Shown: positions 6,432-8,811 of the stretch, piece by piece
Layout: each line of letters opens with the position of its first letter
Position numbering within the stretch: position 1 is the first letter of the stretch
Assembly (NCBI GenBank): GCA_937907405.1
Contig: CALCIC010001079.1
Span: 1-8,811 of the forward strand
Direction: 5' to 3'
DNA: 8,811 nucleotides
DNA from: an uncultured Isosphaeraceae bacterium
GTDB lineage: Bacteria > Planctomycetota > Planctomycetia > Isosphaerales > Isosphaeraceae
Made by a program: the position numbers and the translations under genes
Notes under the pieces: generated by a model
What the model was told of the DNA's origin: nothing
Databases searched by the model: none
What the model saw: the letters and a program-made list of their open reading frames with translations, nothing else

Positions 6432-8132
6432 ATGAAAGCCGTCGCACCCCTGCTGCTGTCGTTGATCACGGTGCTGGGAACGTCGCGGTTTACAGCCGCC
6501 GACGAGCCTCTCCCTCGATATGACCGGCGCTGGGTCTGGGTCATGGCGAATCTGCTCGTGGACGCCGAGGCCGATCGCGTCGTCGCTCTCGTCGAGCGGG
6601 CGGCCCGCGACGGCTACAACGGCCTGGTGGTCAGCGATTACAAGCTCAACATCCTGGGCAAGATGCCGGAGCGGTACTTCGATCACGTGGCCCGGTTACG
6701 AGCGGTCGCCGATCAGGCGCGCATCGAACTGATCCCGACGGTCTTTCCGATCGGCTACGGCAACGGCCTGCTCAGCCACGACGCCAACCTCGCTGAAGGC
6801 ATGCAGGTCGATGGCGCCCCCTTCGTCGTCCAAGGGGGCGAGGCCGTGCTCGAGCCCAACCCCGCCGCTCGGCTGGCCAACGGCGATCTGGAGACGACGC
6901 GCGGCGAAGTATTTTCGGGCTTCGGCTTCCAGGACGCGCCCGGCGAAGTCAGCTTCGTGGATCGTGAAGTCGTCCACGGCGGCAAGACGTCATGCCGCAT
7001 GGAGAATCTATCGAAGAGTCCCGTCGCTCGGCTCATCCAGAAGGTGTCGGTTCGTCCTCGCGCCTGTTACCGATTCTCCTGCTGGGTGAAGACCCGCGAG
7101 CTGACGCCGACCGGGGCGTTCCGGTTGCTGGCGATCGGCGCGTCCGGGCAGCGCCAGCTCACCTTCCATGAGGGGGGCCTTCGGCCCACCGGCGACTGGA
7201 CCCGCGTCGAGGTCGTCTTCAACAGTCAGGATCAGACCGAGGTCAACCTTTACGCCGGGGTCTGGAGCGGTCGCTCGGGCGTCCTCTGGCTGGACGATTT
7301 GGAACTGGAGGAACTCTCGCTGGTCAACGTCCTGAGACGCGACGGCTGCCCCCTGACGGTGACGACTGAAGACGGCGGACTCACCTATATTGAGGGCCGC
7401 GACTTCGAGCCGGTTCAGGACCCGAAGCTCGGCACGGTCCCCTATAACGGGGAATTCGAGTTCAGCCACTCTGGTCCTCCGCTGCGGATCTCGGCGCCTT
7501 CTCGAATCAAGAACGGAGAACGTCTGCGGGTGAGCTGGTATCATCCGGTGCTCACCCATGGAACCGACGTCGCGGCCTGCCTGAGCGAGCCGAAGGTCTA
7601 CGACCTGCTTCGCGATCAGGCGAAGCGGGTCAACGACCTCTATCATCCCAGGACGTTCTTCATGCAGCACGACGAACTGCGGGTCGCCAACTGGTGCCGG
7701 GCCTGCCAGAGTCGGAAGCTGACTCCGGGGGAACTCCTCGCCGACAACGCCCGAAGGTGCGTCGAACTCGTCAAGGAGGTCAACCCCGACGCCGAGATCC
7801 TCGTCTGGTCCGACATGTTCGACCCCAACCACAACGCGGTGAAGAACTACTACCTCGTCAACGGGACGCTCGCCGGCTCATGGCTGGGGCTGGATCGTTC
7901 GGTCATGATCGCCAACTGGAACGGCGGCAAGGCGAAGGCGAGCCTCGGTTTCTTCGCCGGCCGGGGTCATCGGCAGGTCATCGCCGGCTACTACGACCAT
8001 GACGACGCGTTCGAAAACTGGGACGCCGCCGCGCGCGGCGTGCCGGGGGTGTCCGGCTTCATGTACACGACCTGGGAAAAGCGATACGACGACCTGGAGC
8101 GGTACGGCAAGCTGATATCGCGGAAGCCGTGA
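6432..8132 (+). CDS. Secreted TIM-barrel glycoside-hydrolase-like protein with internal carbohydrate-binding-type module
   Basis: The 566-residue product begins with a signal peptide (MKAVAPLLLSLITVLGTS, cleavage near residue 20-21). Residues about 22-147 look like the first strands and helices of a TIM barrel (YNGLVVSDYKLN, then IELIPTVFPIGYGNGL). Residues about 148-293 resemble a CBM4/9-type jelly roll, from LANGDLE (148-154) to GVLWLDDLELEEL. The barrel seems to resume after it. H413-D414-E415 in FFMQHDELRVANW recalls the Asp-Glu catalytic pair of GH20-type enzymes, W459-S-D461 follows at the expected kind of distance, and C422xxC425 may be structural. The GH20 comparison is inference. The start is the first ATG of the frame that gives a signal peptide. 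It follows the DUF1080 gene by 14 bp; its stop is 22 bp from the convergent radical SAM gene. Confidence 0.8.
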   Translation: MKAVAPLLLSLITVLGTSRFTAADEPLPRYDRRWVWVMANLLVDAEADRVVALVERAARDGYNGLVVSDYKLNILGKMPERYFDHVARLRAVADQARIELIPTVFPIGYGNGLLSHDANLAEGMQVDGAPFVVQGGEAVLEPNPAARLANGDLETTRGEVFSGFGFQDAPGEVSFVDREVVHGGKTSCRMENLSKSPVARLIQKVSVRPRACYRFSCWVKTRELTPTGAFRLLAIGASGQRQLTFHEGGLRPTGDWTRVEVVFNSQDQTEVNLYAGVWSGRSGVLWLDDLELEELSLVNVLRRDGCPLTVTTEDGGLTYIEGRDFEPVQDPKLGTVPYNGEFEFSHSGPPLRISAPSRIKNGERLRVSWYHPVLTHGTDVAACLSEPKVYDLLRDQAKRVNDLYHPRTFFMQHDELRVANWCRACQSRKLTPGELLADNARRCVELVKEVNPDAEILVWSDMFDPNHNAVKNYYLVNGTLAGSWLGLDRSVMIANWNGGKAKASLGFFAGRGHRQVIAGYYDHDDAFENWDAAARGVPGVSGFMYTTWEKRYDDLERYGKLISRKP

Positions 8133-8154
8133 TCGACGAACCGCGTCGCCGGCG

Positions 8155-8811
8155 TCATCCCAGGGCGGCGAGCGTGCCGCAGGCCGCCTGGATGTCCTTG
8201 CCTCCCGAGTATCGGCGGACGATCGGCTGGCCGACGTGTCGCGTCAGTGCGTCGCGAAACGCCGACAATTCGTCGGCGGTCGGCGGATCGAATCGGCCCG
8301 AGGGGTCGGTCACCTCGATCAGATCGACTCGCACCGGGGTGTCGCCGATCAATTCGCCGAGCGCCCGGGCGTCGTCGTCGCCGACGTTCACGCCCGAGAT
8401 GCAGACGTAGGCCAGCGTCACCCGCTCGCGGTGGGCCAGCGTGTACCGCCGGGCCGCGGCCATGACCTCGGCCACCGGCCATCGCGAGGCGACCGGCACC
8501 AGTTCCTTCCGCTTGGCGTCGGTCGCCGCTCCAAGACTGACGGCCAGCCGGTAGCGCCGCCCCTCGTGGGTGAATCGATCGATCTCGGGGACCAGGCCGA
8601 CGGTGCTGATCGTGATCGCCTTGGCCGCGACCGCGCCCGCCGACGAGCACCGCAGCAGGTCGGCCGCCGCCATCACGTTGTCGTAGTTTAAGAACGGCTC
8701 GCCCATCCCCATGAACACGGCCCCGGTCACCCGCCGGCCCTGGCTTTGAACCAGCGCGCGGGCCTGGAGGAACTGGTCGATGATCTCCCAGGTCGCCAGG
8801 TTGCGGCGGGC
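8155..8811 (-). CDS. RlmN-like radical SAM protein, C-terminal part (5' end outside window)
   Basis: The last 218 codons of a radical SAM protein of the RlmN/Cfr family, whose known members methylate C2 or C8 of adenine in 23S rRNA (RlmN also in tRNA). Numbered from the window edge, one sees RNLATWEIIDQ, MGMGEPFLNYDNV (34-46), TISTVGLVP (67-75), LAVSLGAATD (89-98), VTLAYVCISGVN (131-142) and the ending DIQAACGTLAALG. Its C211 matches the family's methyl-carrying C-terminal cysteine, so methyltransferase chemistry is plausible. The iron-sulfur CxxxCxxC motif lies beyond the edge. It departs from canonical RlmN: SLHA reads SLGA, and the LIPxNP region reads LIEVTDPSG, losing the conserved Asn. 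It may therefore be a divergent paralogue rather than the housekeeping RlmN, and I give no symbol. The gene converges on the hydrolase gene. Confidence 0.82.
   Translation of the reverse strand, partial: ARRNLATWEIIDQFLQARALVQSQGRRVTGAVFMGMGEPFLNYDNVMAAADLLRCSSAGAVAAKAITISTVGLVPEIDRFTHEGRRYRLAVSLGAATDAKRKELVPVASRWPVAEVMAAARRYTLAHRERVTLAYVCISGVNVGDDDARALGELIGDTPVRVDLIEVTDPSGRFDPPTADELSAFRDALTRHVGQPIVRRYSGGKDIQAACGTLAALG

Overview
The window is GC-rich, with codons strongly biased to G or C at the third position. It looks like a chromosomal segment of a planctomycete, probably the Isosphaeraceae (Singulisphaera, Paludisphaera, Isosphaera group). The signs are a secreted DUF1080 (3-keto-disaccharide hydrolase-like) protein beside a secreted glycoside-hydrolase-like protein, a long MMPL transporter, several lineage-type hypothetical proteins and GC-rich palindromic intergenic repeats. 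The placement is inferred from gene content, not from a marker gene.

Layout, left to right. (1) 1-563 (+) is the 3' end of a ClpC-type AAA+ unfoldase gene, closed by an intrinsic terminator with a perfect 12-bp stem (599-632). (2) 658-1038 (+) is a small membrane-anchored protein with a beta-rich, possibly Sm/SH3-like tail. (3) 924-3728 (-) is a 12-TM MMPL/RND-family transporter with both Asp-Tyr proton-relay pairs. Its frame runs through a 108-bp palindromic element (1107-1214) and into the end of the convergent small gene, so its C-terminus is doubtful. A near-consensus sigma-70-type promoter lies upstream (3849-3877, minus strand). (4) 4073-4462 (+) is a small hypothetical gene that probably starts at TTG with a Shine-Dalgarno site. 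(5) 4529-4626 is a second, unrelated inverted repeat. (6) 4672-5529 (+) is a hypothetical cytosolic protein with a Cys/His-rich N-terminus. (7) 5701-6417 and 6432-8132 (+) form a two-gene secreted carbohydrate unit: a DUF1080 protein and a TIM-barrel hydrolase-like protein interrupted by a jelly-roll carbohydrate-binding-type module. (8) 8155-8811 (-) is the C-terminal part of a divergent RlmN-like radical SAM protein, running off the right edge.

The only clear functional unit is the pair at 5701-8132: 14 bp apart, same strand, both with signal peptides, both of carbohydrate-active type. The other genes are independent housekeeping, transport or unknown functions. I see no mobile-element gene, CRISPR array, tRNA or rRNA. 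The most interesting non-coding features are the two palindromic repeats, especially the one translated as part of the transporter frame. No convincing new multi-gene system is visible here.
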